Shown here: positions 25,362 to 35,500 of the stretch, piece after piece
Position numbering within the stretch: the first letter of the stretch is position 1
How the letters are laid out: the number at the start of each line of letters is the position of its first letter
From: Bacteroidaceae bacterium
GTDB taxonomy: Bacteria > Bacteroidota > Bacteroidia > Bacteroidales > Bacteroidaceae
NCBI GenBank assembly: GCA_024697945.1
Contig: JAILRU010000048.1
Coordinates: forward strand, 1-64,000
Direction of reading: 5' to 3'
DNA: 64,000 nucleotides
Position numbers and translations under genes: made by a program
The notes under the pieces: generated by a model
What the model was told of the DNA's origin: nothing
Seen by the model: the letters and a program-made list of their open reading frames with translations, nothing else
Databases searched by the model: none

Positions 25362-27530
25362 TTACTCTTCGCCAAGCAGAATCTTCATCATCTCACAGGC
25401 TGAATATGGAACAGGAGTGCCGGGACCGAAGATGCAGGCAACACCAGCATTGTAGAGGAAGTCGTAGTCCTGTGCAGGGATGACACCGCCGGCGGTAACC
25501 ATGATGTCCTCACGGCCCAGCTTCTTCAGCTCTTCGATGAGCTGAGGAATGAGGGTCTTGTGACCTGCTGCCAGAGAGCTGGCTCCTACGATATCCACGT
25601 CGTTCTCTACTGCCTGACGAGCTGCTTCAGCTGGTGTCTGGAACAAGGGTCCCATATCCACGTCGAAGCCACAGTCGGCATAACCCGTGGCAACAACTTT
25701 AGCACCACGGTCGTGACCGTCCTGACCCATCTTGGCAACCATGATGCGAGGACGACGGCCTTCCTTCTTGGCAAACTCATCGGTCATGGCACAAGCCTTG
25801 TCGAAGAATTTGTCGTTCTTACTTTCACTTCTATACACGCCTGAAATTGTTCTGATTACTGCTTTGTAACGGCCCACGATGGCTTCGCAGGCATCACTGA
25901 TTTCACCCAAAGTGGCACGATGGCCTGCAGCCGTGACTGCCAGGTCGAGCAAGTTGTGCTCGCTCTTCTTGCCTTCGTTGAACTCGCGGACACACTCCGT
26001 AATGGCCTCCAGGTCTTTCTTGACCTGAGCCTCGTCGCGCTTTGCCCTGAGTTGCTTCAAGGACTCTTCCTGCTGCAGACGAACTGCGGTGTTGTCAATC
26101 TCCAGAATGTCGATAGGGTCTTCGTGGTCGAGACGGTACTTGTTCACACCGACGATGGTCTGTACGCCGCTGTCGATGCGAGCCTGAGTACGTGCCGAAG
26201 CCTCTTCAATACGCATCTTTGGCAGACCGGTCTCGATGGCCTTAGCCATACCGCCAAGCTTCTCGATTTCCTGAATGTGCTCCCAAGCCTTGTGGTACAA
26301 CTCGTAGGTGAGCTTCTCCACATAGTAGGAACCAGCCCATGGGTCGATGTGCTTGCAGACCTGTGTCTCGTTCTGGATGTAAATCTGCGTGTTACGTGCA
26401 ATACGGGCACTGAAGTCAGTAGGCAGGGCAATTGCCTCGTCCAGGGCGTTGGTGTGCAGAGACTGGGTATGACCCAGCACGGCAGCCATAGCCTCGATAC
26501 AGGTACGGCCCACGTTGTTGAAGGGGTCTTGCTCTGTCAGAGACCAACCAGATGTCTGAGAGTGGGTACGCAGAGCCATTGACTTCGGGTTCTTGGCTCC
26601 GAAGCTCTTCACAATCTTCGCCCACAGTAGGCGACCTGCACGCATCTTCGCAATTTCCATGAAGTGGTTCACGCCGATGGCCCAGAAGAAGCTGAGACGT
26701 GGAGCGAAAGCATCCACCTCGATTCCCGCATTGATACCTGCACGCAGGTAGTCCATACCGTCGGCCAGAGTGTAGGCCAGCTCGATGTCAGCCGTTGCAC
26801 CAGCCTCTTGCATGTGGTAGCCGGAGATGGAGATGCTGTTGAACTTCGGCATCTTCTGAGAGGTGAACTCGAAGATGTCGGCAATAATCTTCATCGAGAA
26901 TGCTGGCGGATAGATGTAGGTGTTACGCACCATGAACTCCTTCAGAATATCGTTCTGGATGGTACCTGCCATCTCTTCCAACTGAGCACCTTGCTCCAAG
27001 CCTGCATTGATGTAGAAGGCGAGGACGGGCAGCACGGCGCCGTTCATCGTCATGGAGACGGACATCTTGTTCAAGGGGATGCCGTCGAACAAGACCTTCA
27101 TGTTCTCCAAGGAGCAGATGCTCACACCAGCCTTACCCACGTCGCCTACAACACGCTGGTTGTCGGGGTCATAGCCACGGTGTGTGGGAAGGTCGAAGGC
27201 AACGGACAGACCTTTCTGACCGGAAGCCAGGTTCCTGCGATAGAATGCGTTGGACTCTTCTGCCGTAGAGAAGCCGGCATACTGACGGATAGTCCACGGG
27301 CGGAAGGGGTACATCATGCTGTACGGGCCACGAAGGAAGGGAGGAATGCCAGCAGCGAAGTTCAGGTGCTCCATGCCTTCGAGGTCTTCCTTAGTATATA
27401 CGGGTTGAATGTCAATCTGCTCGGCTGTCTTCCAGTTGGCAGTGATACCATTCTCCTTTTGCCAGGCCTGGCCGTTCTTAGCCTCAATGCCTGCAAAAAT
27501 ATCTATGTTATTGAATTGTTTGCGTGCCAT
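25362..27530 (-). CDS. mutB: Methylmalonyl-CoA mutase large subunit
   Basis: This B12-dependent enzyme interconverts succinyl-CoA and methylmalonyl-CoA, feeding propionate formation in Bacteroidetes. The substrate-binding TIM barrel covers about residues 40-560 ([40 protein letters not shown]). The C-terminal cobalamin domain has the D-x-H-x-x-G motif at 604-609 (DGHDRG; His606 ligates cobalt). The 722-residue length is typical of the catalytic subunit. It lies two bases downstream of mutA. Confidence 0.97.
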   Translation of the reverse strand: MARKQFNNIDIFAGIEAKNGQAWQKENGITANWKTAEQIDIQPVYTKEDLEGMEHLNFAAGIPPFLRGPYSMMYPFRPWTIRQYAGFSTAEESNAFYRRNLASGQKGLSVAFDLPTHRGYDPDNQRVVGDVGKAGVSICSLENMKVLFDGIPLNKMSVSMTMNGAVLPVLAFYINAGLEQGAQLEEMAGTIQNDILKEFMVRNTYIYPPAFSMKIIADIFEFTSQKMPKFNSISISGYHMQEAGATADIELAYTLADGMDYLRAGINAGIEVDAFAPRLSFFWAIGVNHFMEIAKMRAGRLLWAKIVKSFGAKNPKSMALRTHSQTSGWSLTEQDPFNNVGRTCIEAMAAVLGHTQSLHTNALDEAIALPTDFSARIARNTQIYIQNETQVCKHIDPWAGSYYVEKLTYELYHKAWEHIQEIEKLGGMAKAIETGLPKMRIEEASARTQARIDSGVQTIVGVNKYRLDHEDPIDILEIDNTAVRLQQEESLKQLRAKRDEAQVKKDLEAITECVREFNEGKKSEHNLLDLAVTAAGHRATLGEISDACEAIVGRYKAVIRTISGVYRSESKNDKFFDKACAMTDEFAKKEGRRPRIMVAKMGQDGHDRGAKVVATGYADCGFDVDMGPLFQTPAEAARQAVENDVDIVGASSLAAGHKTLIPQLIEELKKLGREDIMVTAGGVIPAQDYDFLYNAGVACIFGPGTPVPYSACEMMKILLGEE

Positions 27531-27532
27531 AA

Positions 27533-29383
27533 TCAGATTCCGAGTTTTGCATTGTACTCCTTAAGAGTCTCAAGCTGGTTAGACCTTACATGGATGAAGT
27601 TCTCGATGCCTGCTGCCTTGAGGTCCTCTGTGCAGGCGGGTGCACCTGCTACAACGTAGAGAGCACGGCCGTTCAGATACTTGAAGGCAGGGATAGCATA
27701 TTCAGCATACTCGTCGTCGCTGGAGCAGATGACAACGATGTCGGCACCTGCGGCGAGGGCTGCGTCAACACCTTCCTCAACAGTCTTGAAGCCCAGGTTG
27801 TCAATAACCTGATAGCCTGCAGCAGCCAGGAAGTTACAGCTGAACTGGGCACGGGCCTGACGCATAGCCAGGTTGCCGATGGTCAGCATGAATGCAACGG
27901 GGACCTTCGCAGCCTTCTCTGTCTTGAGGCGCAGAGCCTCGAAGTCACTTGCAAGACGTGATGTCTTGATGGCAGGAATCTCACTCTCGCAGCCACAGCT
28001 ATTCTTACAGCAGCACTCAACAGGTTCTTTCCCTTCGCTCTTCTCCGTGAAGTTGGGGAACTGGTTGGTGCCAAGCAGGAATTCCTTGCGCTTGTCGGCA
28101 TTGGCATGACGGGCAGCATTAGTCTCGTTGATGGTCTTCTGAACAGAACCAGCCTTAGCAGCAGCCAGGAAACCGCCTTCTTCCTCTACGGCGAGGAAGA
28201 GCTTCCAAGCCTGGCCTGCCAAAGCAGAGGTCAGTTCCTCGATGAAATAAGAACCGCCTGCCACATCCACCATGCGGTCGAAGTGGCACTCGTCTTTCAG
28301 CAGCAACTGCTGGTTGCGGGCAATGCGCTCTGCAAAGTCAGTCGGAGTCTCGTAGGGCACGTCGAAGGGAGTCACCACGATACTGTCCACGCCTCCCAGG
28401 GCAGCCGACATAGCCTCGGTCTGAGAGCGAAGCATATTCACGTAGCTGTCGAAGAGCGTCTGGTTGTAGGTCGTGGTGAAAGCGCAGACGTGCATCTTGG
28501 CGCTCTCCTTGCAAGCCGTATATTGGCTTACAATCTGAGCCCACAGCATACGGGCAGCACGTACCTTCGCAATCTCCATGAAATAAACGCCGTTGATGCC
28601 CAGGTTGAACTTGATGCTCTGGGCAGCCAGTTCAGGAGCCACACCAGCTTCAGTCAGTTCTGCCAGGTACTCATTGCCCCAAGCCAGGGCATAGCCAAGG
28701 TCCTGATAGCTGTAGGCACCGGCATTCGTGAGCTTGAAGGCATTCACTGCGATGGGGCGGAACTTGGGATAGGCGGCAAACGTCTCCACCAGCGTCTTGG
28801 CATTAGCCAGCACGTCGGTCGTGTCCTTGCCCTTCATGAGCATCTTCTCCAATGGGTCGAAGCTGAGGCTGCCCTCAATCTTCTGAGCGTCAGCACCCTT
28901 CTTCTGGAAGTAAGCCACGAGAATCTGAGCCAGCTCGACTGCCTTGCACTGGCAGGTGCAGAAGTTCAGCTCAACACAATCCACATAGATGCCCTCCAGC
29001 AGGGTGTCGATGTACTCGGCACTCACTTTCTCCTTGGGGATGCAGAAGCCCAGGCTTGTCACACCCTTGTTCAGGATGTCCATTACCTTCGCATTAGCCT
29101 CCTTCGGGCAATCACACTTGATGTCCTGACGGACATACCATTCATTGTTGTCGGCCTTGTTGCCGCGAACATAGGGGAACTCGCCTGGGAGGGCGTTCAC
29201 GAGGGGTAGCTTGTCCACATCCTCCTTCAGGTAGAAAGGCTCCATGCTGAAACCCTCGTTGGTTCTCCACACCATTTTCTTCTGATAATCCGCACCCTTG
29301 AGGTCCACCTCAATCTTGTCGCGCCATTCCTGGCGGCTCGGGGCGGTAAAGTCAGAAAAGAGTTTTTCTTTACTATCTGCCAT
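27533..29383 (-). CDS. mutA: Methylmalonyl-CoA mutase small subunit
   Basis: This is the structural partner of MutB in the heterodimer. It has the same barrel-plus-cobalamin-domain layout but lacks the D-x-H-x-x-G cobalt ligand motif, as expected for the small subunit. I use ATG 29383 ([12 protein letters not shown]), which gives 616 residues; the frame is open a further 17 codons but that leader (KHKPKNNIFLF) is not family-like. A Cys-rich insert [13 protein letters not shown] near residue 465 is unusual, lies between the barrel and the B12-type domain and could bind metal. Confidence 0.94.
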   Translation of the reverse strand: MADSKEKLFSDFTAPSRQEWRDKIEVDLKGADYQKKMVWRTNEGFSMEPFYLKEDVDKLPLVNALPGEFPYVRGNKADNNEWYVRQDIKCDCPKEANAKVMDILNKGVTSLGFCIPKEKVSAEYIDTLLEGIYVDCVELNFCTCQCKAVELAQILVAYFQKKGADAQKIEGSLSFDPLEKMLMKGKDTTDVLANAKTLVETFAAYPKFRPIAVNAFKLTNAGAYSYQDLGYALAWGNEYLAELTEAGVAPELAAQSIKFNLGINGVYFMEIAKVRAARMLWAQIVSQYTACKESAKMHVCAFTTTYNQTLFDSYVNMLRSQTEAMSAALGGVDSIVVTPFDVPYETPTDFAERIARNQQLLLKDECHFDRMVDVAGGSYFIEELTSALAGQAWKLFLAVEEEGGFLAAAKAGSVQKTINETNAARHANADKRKEFLLGTNQFPNFTEKSEGKEPVECCCKNSCGCESEIPAIKTSRLASDFEALRLKTEKAAKVPVAFMLTIGNLAMRQARAQFSCNFLAAAGYQVIDNLGFKTVEEGVDAALAAGADIVVICSSDDEYAEYAIPAFKYLNGRALYVVAGAPACTEDLKAAGIENFIHVRSNQLETLKEYNAKLGI

Positions 29384-29431
29384 AATTAAAAATAGAAATA
29401 TGTTGTTTTTAGGTTTATGCTTAAAAGCGCA

Positions 29432-29482
29432 CAAAGGTACAAATAAAAGTGAAAAGTGAAAAGTGAAAAGTGAAAAATTATT
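29432..29482 (-). promoter_or_regulatory. mutAB -7 box and AAGTGAAA microrepeat
   Basis: On the minus strand TACCTTTG lies at 29439-29432, about 50 bases upstream of mutA. Just upstream are four or five copies of an AAGTGAAA unit (29445-29478). Confidence 0.6.
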
Positions 29483-29589
29483 CGTTTGTCTGCTATTTTA
29501 TGCTTTTTTCCTTTAAACTTTGGACTATGAATTCGCGATAAATTTGAATTTTTCATTCATTCATCCTTTCATTTTTTCATTTTTTATCG

Positions 29590-29597
29590 TACCTTTG
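29590..29597 (+). promoter_or_regulatory. -7 box of AspT/YidE-type transporter gene
   Basis: TACCTTTGCACCCG at 29590 fits the -7 element; the -33 position 19 bases upstream reads TTTC. It is divergent from the mutAB promoter. Confidence 0.65.
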
Positions 29598-29650
29598 CAC
29601 CCGAATACAAATAGTAAATCGTAAATCGATAAATCGTAAATTACAATAAG

Positions 29651-31399
29651 GTGTCTTGGTTTCTTAATCTTCTCACAAACACATCTGCCGTAGGCCATAT
29701 CGTGATGCTCTATGCCTTCGTCATTGCAGCAGGCATCGCTTTGGGGCGCGTTAAGATAGGCGGCAGGAAGAACGGTATAGCCCTGGGCGTGACGTTTGTC
29801 CTCTTCGTAGGTATCCTCATGGGACATCTCTATACCAGTGCCGGAGTCGTGTCGGCCGAGGGCTATGCCGCCCCCGAAAACGTGCTGACCTTCATCCAGG
29901 ACTTCGGCCTCATCCTCTTTGTCTATTGCATAGGTTTGCAGGTCGGTCCCGGCTTCTTGGAGTCCTTCAAGACAGGTGGACTCAAGATGAACCTTATCGC
30001 CATAGGTATCGTGCTGCTGAACGTAGCGTGCTGCATCGGCCTCTTCTTCCTGATATTCTACCAGGGCGGCAGCATGGCAGGCGAGAACAGCCGCAGTCTC
30101 GCCATGATGGTGGGCGTCCTGTGCGGAGCCGTCACCAATACCCCAGGACTTGGTGCGGCAACAGAAGCCTGCAACCAGATATTCGGGGCCGACGCCCCCT
30201 CCATAGCCAACGGCTACGCTTGCGCCTATCCCCTTGGCGTAGTGGGTATCATACTGGCTACCATCGCCGTCCGTTACCTCACGCGCACCTCTCTTAAAAA
30301 AGAACAGGAAGCCCTCGAACAGGAAATGGCAGCCAATCCCCATGCCACTCCCCATCGTATGACCATCAGCTGCAAGAACCCCTATATCGTGGGCAAGACC
30401 ATCATGCAGATTCGCGAGTTCCTGGGGCACGACTTCGTGTGCAGCCGAATCCTCCAGAACGGACATGTCCGCATCCCCAACCGCGACACCGTACTTGGCG
30501 ATGGCGACCTCCTCTATCTCACCTGTGCCGAGGCAGACACCGAGGCCGTCAAGGCCTTCATCGGTCCCGAGGACGACAGCATCGTATGGGAAGAGCAGGA
30601 CGTACCGATGGTGAGCAAGCACGTGCTGGTCACCCAGCCCAAGATGGCGGGCAAGACCTTGGGCGAGGTACATTTCAGCAGCGTCTATGGCGTCAATGTC
30701 ACACGAGTGCGTCGTGGCGACCTCAACCTCTTTGGCGAGCGCAACCTGCGCCTCCAGATAGGCGACCGTCTCGTGGTCGTAGGTCCCGAAGATGCTGTGG
30801 ACCGCGTGGCAGCAAAGATGGGCAACAGCGTGAAGAAGCTCGACCATCCCAACCTCTCAGCCATCTTCATTGGCATACTCATCGGCATCATCTTCGGCTC
30901 CATACCCTTCGCCCTGCCTGGCGTACCCACACCCGTCAAGCTGGGACTCGCAGGCGGTCCCCTCTGCGTGGCCATTGCCATCAGCGCATACGGTTACCGG
31001 TTCAAGCTCAATGCCTACGTCACCACCAGTGCCAACTTCATGTTGCGCGAGATAGGGCTTGCCCTCTTCCTTGCCAGTGTCGGCATCAAGGCAGGAGCCA
31101 ACTTCGTCGATACCGTCGTGGATGGCGAGGGACTGACCTACGTCTGGTGCGGCTTTGTCATCACCGTTTTACCCATCCTCATCATGGGTATTGTGGCACG
31201 CAAGTGGGCAAAGATAAACTATTTCACTTTGATGGGACTCATAGCAGGAGCCACCACCGACCCGCCCGCACTCGCCTTTGCCAATCAGACCTCCGATGGC
31301 GATGCCCCCGCCGTCGGCTACTCCACTGTCTATCCCCTGAGCATGTTCCTCCGCATCCTCACTGCCCAGCTCATCATCCTGCTCCTCTGCGTCGCATGA
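29651..31399 (+). CDS. AspT/YidE-family putative transporter with TrkA-C domains
   Basis: The 582-residue membrane protein has the duplicated permease architecture of the AspT/YidE/YbjL family: about five helices, two central RCK_C (TrkA-C) domains (about residues 230-300 and 318-395) and a second set of about five helices. The motif GAVTNTPGLGAATEA in the first half is mirrored by GATTDPPALAFANQT in the second, as expected for the duplicated permease. It starts at GTG 29651. Family members exchange amino acids or dicarboxylates; the substrate here is unknown. It is transcribed alone. Confidence 0.9.
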   Translation: MSWFLNLLTNTSAVGHIVMLYAFVIAAGIALGRVKIGGRKNGIALGVTFVLFVGILMGHLYTSAGVVSAEGYAAPENVLTFIQDFGLILFVYCIGLQVGPGFLESFKTGGLKMNLIAIGIVLLNVACCIGLFFLIFYQGGSMAGENSRSLAMMVGVLCGAVTNTPGLGAATEACNQIFGADAPSIANGYACAYPLGVVGIILATIAVRYLTRTSLKKEQEALEQEMAANPHATPHRMTISCKNPYIVGKTIMQIREFLGHDFVCSRILQNGHVRIPNRDTVLGDGDLLYLTCAEADTEAVKAFIGPEDDSIVWEEQDVPMVSKHVLVTQPKMAGKTLGEVHFSSVYGVNVTRVRRGDLNLFGERNLRLQIGDRLVVVGPEDAVDRVAAKMGNSVKKLDHPNLSAIFIGILIGIIFGSIPFALPGVPTPVKLGLAGGPLCVAIAISAYGYRFKLNAYVTTSANFMLREIGLALFLASVGIKAGANFVDTVVDGEGLTYVWCGFVITVLPILIMGIVARKWAKINYFTLMGLIAGATTDPPALAFANQTSDGDAPAVGYSTVYPLSMFLRILTAQLIILLLCVA

Positions 31400-31540
31400 C
31401 GCCGATAAAGCCTAAATTCAGATTGCAAAAACGACTTTTACAGCCTGCAAGAATAGAGTTTACACGCTGCAAACACTATCTTTGCAACGAGCAAAGCGCC
31501 GTTTTTATGCCATTAAGTCCCTACGTTTTTTTCAGTGCGT

Positions 31541-31578
31541 AGGAAATATTTTTTCTCTTCGGAGGAAAAATATTTCCT
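31541..31578. repeat. 17-bp hairpin with TTCG loop
   Basis: Arms 31541-31557 and 31562-31578 pair with one mismatch around TTCG, inside AGTGCGTAG/TGTGCGTAG direct repeats. It follows the transporter by about 140 bp and may act as an RNA 3' end, although no T-run follows. Confidence 0.7.
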
Positions 31579-31664
31579 GTGCGTAGCAGTAAAATCTGCT
31601 TCTCAATGGCGATTTTGAGAAAAAGGATAGTATTTTTATGCATTTTTAGTGCCAAATTCGCAAT

Positions 31665-31727
31665 TTAATGTCACAATGTCACACCGCAACCATCTGTCAA
31701 TCAACAAGTATGATATTGTGACATTAA
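31665..31727. repeat. Inverted repeat with 13-bp perfect arms
   Basis: TTAATGTCACAAT at 31665-31677 pairs perfectly with 31715-31727, and symmetry extends outward with few mismatches to about 21 bp. It lies in the gene-free block 31400-32588. Confidence 0.7.
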
Positions 31728-31765
31728 AATCGCAAAAAAATACATGGAGGAGCGGTGTCCATGAA

Positions 31766-32016
31766 TTAGCGTCCTATCCCTCCTGCTGGAGGATTACTAT
31801 CCCTCCCTTCGAAGGATTACTATTCCTTCCTGCATAGGATTAGTATTCCTTCCTGCCAAGGAATACTATCGCTCTGGCAGGAAGGACGGCACGCTACAAG
31901 CAAAGGGAAAGGTCGCTTGTGGCGGATTCTCGTCCGTCCGTCAGAACCACTATATATATGTGTGGTTCTGACAAACGGACAAAAATCTTTCCGCGGGACT
32001 CCAATTGATAACGATA
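31766..32016 (-). repeat. Interspersed mosaic repeat, copy B
   Basis: This is the inverted, longer copy of 13883-14047. It differs by one extra 23-bp unit (four instead of three) and a 63-bp insertion containing a palindrome at 31932-31980. 165+23+63 equals the 251 bp observed, so the alignment is otherwise gap-free. Confidence 0.9.
31932..31980. repeat. Palindrome with TA-repeat loop nested in mosaic repeat
   Basis: Arms of 19 bp (31932-31950 and 31962-31980, two mismatches) flank a TATATATATGT loop. It is absent from the other copy of the element, which shows it is an insertion (or a precise deletion in copy A). Confidence 0.85.
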
Positions 32017-32078
32017 TACTGTGTCCATAATGATAATAATTTTGAGGATTTAGGACTTGTTGTCTGTAAGCGGATTTC

Positions 32079-32127
32079 AGGGATTGTGGGATTGCACTTC
32101 ATATATATATGCAATCCCACAATCCCT
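32079..32127. repeat. 18-bp perfect palindrome with TA-repeat loop
   Basis: Arms 32079-32096 and 32110-32127 are perfectly complementary and enclose a 13-base loop containing ATATATATA. It has the same plan as 31932-31980 but unrelated arm sequences. Confidence 0.85.
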
Positions 32128-32210
32128 ATAATCAATATGCATTTCAGAGGGCTTTCCCTCACATTGGGAAGGCTTTTTTGTGCCTGAGGCTGAAATAATC
32201 CGCCAATTTC

Positions 32211-32241
32211 TTTGTACGTATTGTATTTAATTGTATTTTTG
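32211..32241 (+). promoter_or_regulatory. Consensus promoter ahead of structured RNA
   Basis: TTTG at 32211-32214, exactly 19 bases, TATTTTTG at 32234-32241: an exact fit. The next start codon of a recognisable gene is about 340 bases away, so it drives either a small RNA or a long leader. Confidence 0.85.
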
Positions 32242-32246
32242 CAGCA

Positions 32247-32505
32247 GACTCGAATGGCCCGAAAGGGTGGCGAGTCAAAATCTTATTGGAAAAAGGACGT
32301 TTACGAACGTTATCTTCGACTGTCGAATCTCGCAAATTCTAGTCCAGAAGAAACGCAACCGAAACGTCTGCGTTGGGTGTATTGTATCCTGTTCTTTGTT
32401 TGAATGGTGTCAATATATCTTGACGTGGGCTATCGAGTTGCTTATCCTGGACAAGGCAATGCGAGAGCCCGACAGTGGGATAAGCGAAGTAGAGCACCCA
32501 CGTCT
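32247..32505 (+). ncRNA. Structured non-coding RNA or long leader, unidentified
   Basis: Downstream of an exact promoter, the RNA can form a GACTCG...CGAGTC hairpin (about 32248-32277) and an AACGCA...TGCGTT stem (about 32352-32374). The 3' arm is compound: GACGTGGG 32422-32429 pairs with CCCACGTC 32497-32504, and inside it GCTTATCC 32440-32447 pairs with GGATAAGC 32478-32485. An alternative GGGCT/AGCCC pairing (about 32427-32431 with 32466-32470) would exclude these. It has no plausible protein frame and does not match tmRNA, RNase P or SRP RNA. A 6S-like RNA or the Rfam Bacteroidales-1 motif are the options I would test first. The ends are approximate. Confidence 0.5.
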
Positions 32506-32588
32506 TTCCATTTATCATTACTAACCGCTAAATCTGGTGTGCTATAGGCAAATGATTAGACTACATACTAACCAAACTATAATACATT

Positions 32589-35500
32589 ATGAAGCAAAAA
32601 TCTTTACTCATTCTGCTGCTTGCCATGTTGACAAACACAACACTATATGCCTATGATGCATATATTGGTAATGGCATTTACTACAACTTCTCAGAAAACG
32701 AAGCAATTGTAACGTCAGGTGATTATGACTACTCTGGCGATGTAGTAATTCCAGAATCAGTCACTTACAAAAGCAGAACTTATAGTGTGACTACTATTGA
32801 TAGTTATGCCTTTTATAATTGTAGTGGGCTAACCTCCATCACAATTCCAAGCTCCTTGAAGAAGATAATGATGGGAGCGTTCGAGGGTTGTACTTCGCTT
32901 TCAAAGGTCATTGTGAAGGATATTGCAGCATGGTGTGGTATTATATATGATGGTGGTAATGCTTTTTCAAATATTAACATTCCTCTGTTTTATGCTCATC
33001 ATCTTTATAGTGATGAAAATACGGAAATTACAGAAGTGATTATTCCAGAAGGTGTAACAAGGATTGAGGCACGCGCATTCCGCGATGCGAAGTATATTAC
33101 CTCAGTTACAATTCCAAGTAGTGTAACCTACATCGGAAGGGAAGCCTTCCGAGGTATGCATCTTTTGACCTCCATAAATATTCCTCAGACAATTACATCT
33201 ATAGAGCCATATGCATTCCAAGATTGTCGAGCTTTGCCCAATATCAGCATCCCCAATGGAGTAACGGATATTGGGTATCATGCTTTCAGGGAATGCCTAG
33301 CATTGACTTCCATTACCATACCTAATAGCGTAGTGAACATTGGTGAGTGTGCATTCAAAGAATGCATAAGCCTGAAAGATTTCTATTGCAATGCAATAAA
33401 TATCCCTGCAACAGACAGCGGAGTGTTTAGTTCTTCGCCCATCAATTATGCAACACTTCATGTGCCATCGTTTTCTTTGGATGCATACAGCACAACAGAG
33501 CCTTGGAGTGGCTTTGGTGCGGTTATTGCTATTGGAAGCGAAGTGAATCCTGAGACGATTGAAATTGCTTCATCAAAAGAATTGGCAGACTTTGCCACTC
33601 GTGTCAATGCTGGCGAATCATCACTCTGTGCTGTGCTTAAAACAGACATTGACCTTTCTGAAATCAATAGTTCCTGGATTCCGATTGGAAATGCAAATAT
33701 TCCATACATGGGAATCTTTGATGGTCAAGGACACTCCATTACAGGTTTCGAACTCACAGCCATTGGTGATTACAATGGGCTGTTTGGCTACGTCTACAAT
33801 GCGACTGTTAAAAACTTCAGCATCAGTGGCATACTAACATCACAGAATGACTGGAATGGTGTCGTAGGAAGAGCTGATGGCGCATCTGTTGTCAGCGGCA
33901 TTCATAGTTCACTTACTATAAACGTTTCAAATTATATGGCTCACACAGGTGGGGTGGTTGGCGGTAGTTCTCCTATCCATGGCATCAATCATACTGTTCT
34001 TGTAGAAGGCTGCGAATATAGCGGGACCCTAACACATAGTGGCGAAGGTGACTGTCAGGCAGGCATTTTGGGTTATACCTCCGGTGGTGGTGTCAAGAAT
34101 TGTATTTTTAGCGGAACAATTATTGGTGAGAACAGTTATTATAGCGGTATTTTAGGATATTGCAAGAATATAAACTTTAGAGGTGTACAGAACTGTCTTT
34201 CTATTGGTAAAATTGTCGCAGATGTCGGTTGTACAACCGCAGCAGCTATTATTGGAAACTGGAACGGTTCTGCAACAACGAACGTAAATAACAACTATTA
34301 TTGTCTCCAAAATGGTTCCACTACCACTATCGGCATAGGCAACAACGCATTAAATTGCGAAACTCCTCATGCGGTAACAGCAGAGCAACTTGCCAGCGGT
34401 GAAATATGCTATGCACTGAATGGTGACCAGACAGAAATCAATTGGTATCAAACGTTGGGCGATGATGATTTCCCCGTACTTGACAATAGTCATCTTCCCA
34501 TCCGCTTCATTGATGGTTCGTACGTCAACGATGTTCAATACACCATCTTTTTTGAAACCGATGGCGGCAGTCCGATAGAAAGTATTACTCAGTATGTTGG
34601 TAGTACAATTACTCCTCCAGAGAACCCAACAAAAGAAGGTTATACATTCATTGGCTGGGAACCTTCAATTCCAGAGACTATGCCCGCAGGTGGTATGACT
34701 TGTGTCGCTCAATGGCAAATCAATAGCTATACTTTAACTTACATGGTTGATGGTGAAAGATACAAGACCTCAACCGTTGTTTATGGCTCGGAGATTACTA
34801 CTGAAACAGAGCCAACGAAGGAAGGCTATACTTTCTCAGGTTGGACTGATTTGCCTGAAACAATGCCAGACCATGATGTTGTCGTAACAGGAACATTTAC
34901 TATCAATAGCTATGCCCTTGTTTACTTCGTCGATGGTGAGGAATATAGCAGGAGCGAAGTTGAATATGGCACTAAAATTACGCCATTGGAAGCACCAACG
35001 AACGAAGGTTATACTTTCTCGGGCTGGAGCTATATACCTGAAACTATGCCGGCAGGGGATGTGGTAGTCATGGGCTCGTTCTCCATCAACAGCTACACAC
35101 TGACCTACATGGTGGATGGTGAGGTTTACAAGACTTCAACCATTGTCTATGGTTCGGAGATTACACCTGAAGCAGAGCCTACTAAGGAAGGTTATACCTT
35201 CTCAGGTTGGAGTGAGATACCAGAGACGATGCCAGCAGGGGATTACGTCGTGACAGGAACGTTCACAGTAAACAGCTATACATTATCTTATATTGTAGAT
35301 GGTGAGGAATACAAGACTTCATCTGTCGAATACGGCACAACACTCACGCCTGAAGAAGAGCCCACAAGGGAAGGCTACACCTTCTCAGGATGGAGCGAGA
35401 TTCCTGATACGATGCCTGCGGAAGATGTCGTGATAACTGGTTCTTTCATCATCAACCAGTACCTGCTCACATATATCCTTGATGGAGAAGAATACAAATC

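Noticed and set aside
30439-31542. 367-codon plus-strand frame overlapping the transporter gene
   Set aside because: Its composition is extremely rich in Arg, His, Pro and Gln, typical of a shifted reading of a GC-rich gene; the transporter frame has proper motifs.
32247-32505. tmRNA, RNase P RNA
   Set aside because: No tag frame or TCCA-type tRNA-like end for tmRNA and no conserved P-RNA core was found.
32231-32524. 97-codon frame upstream of the BspA-like gene
   Set aside because: It coincides with the proposed structured RNA, lacks a family resemblance and has no ribosome site; the stems explain the sequence better.
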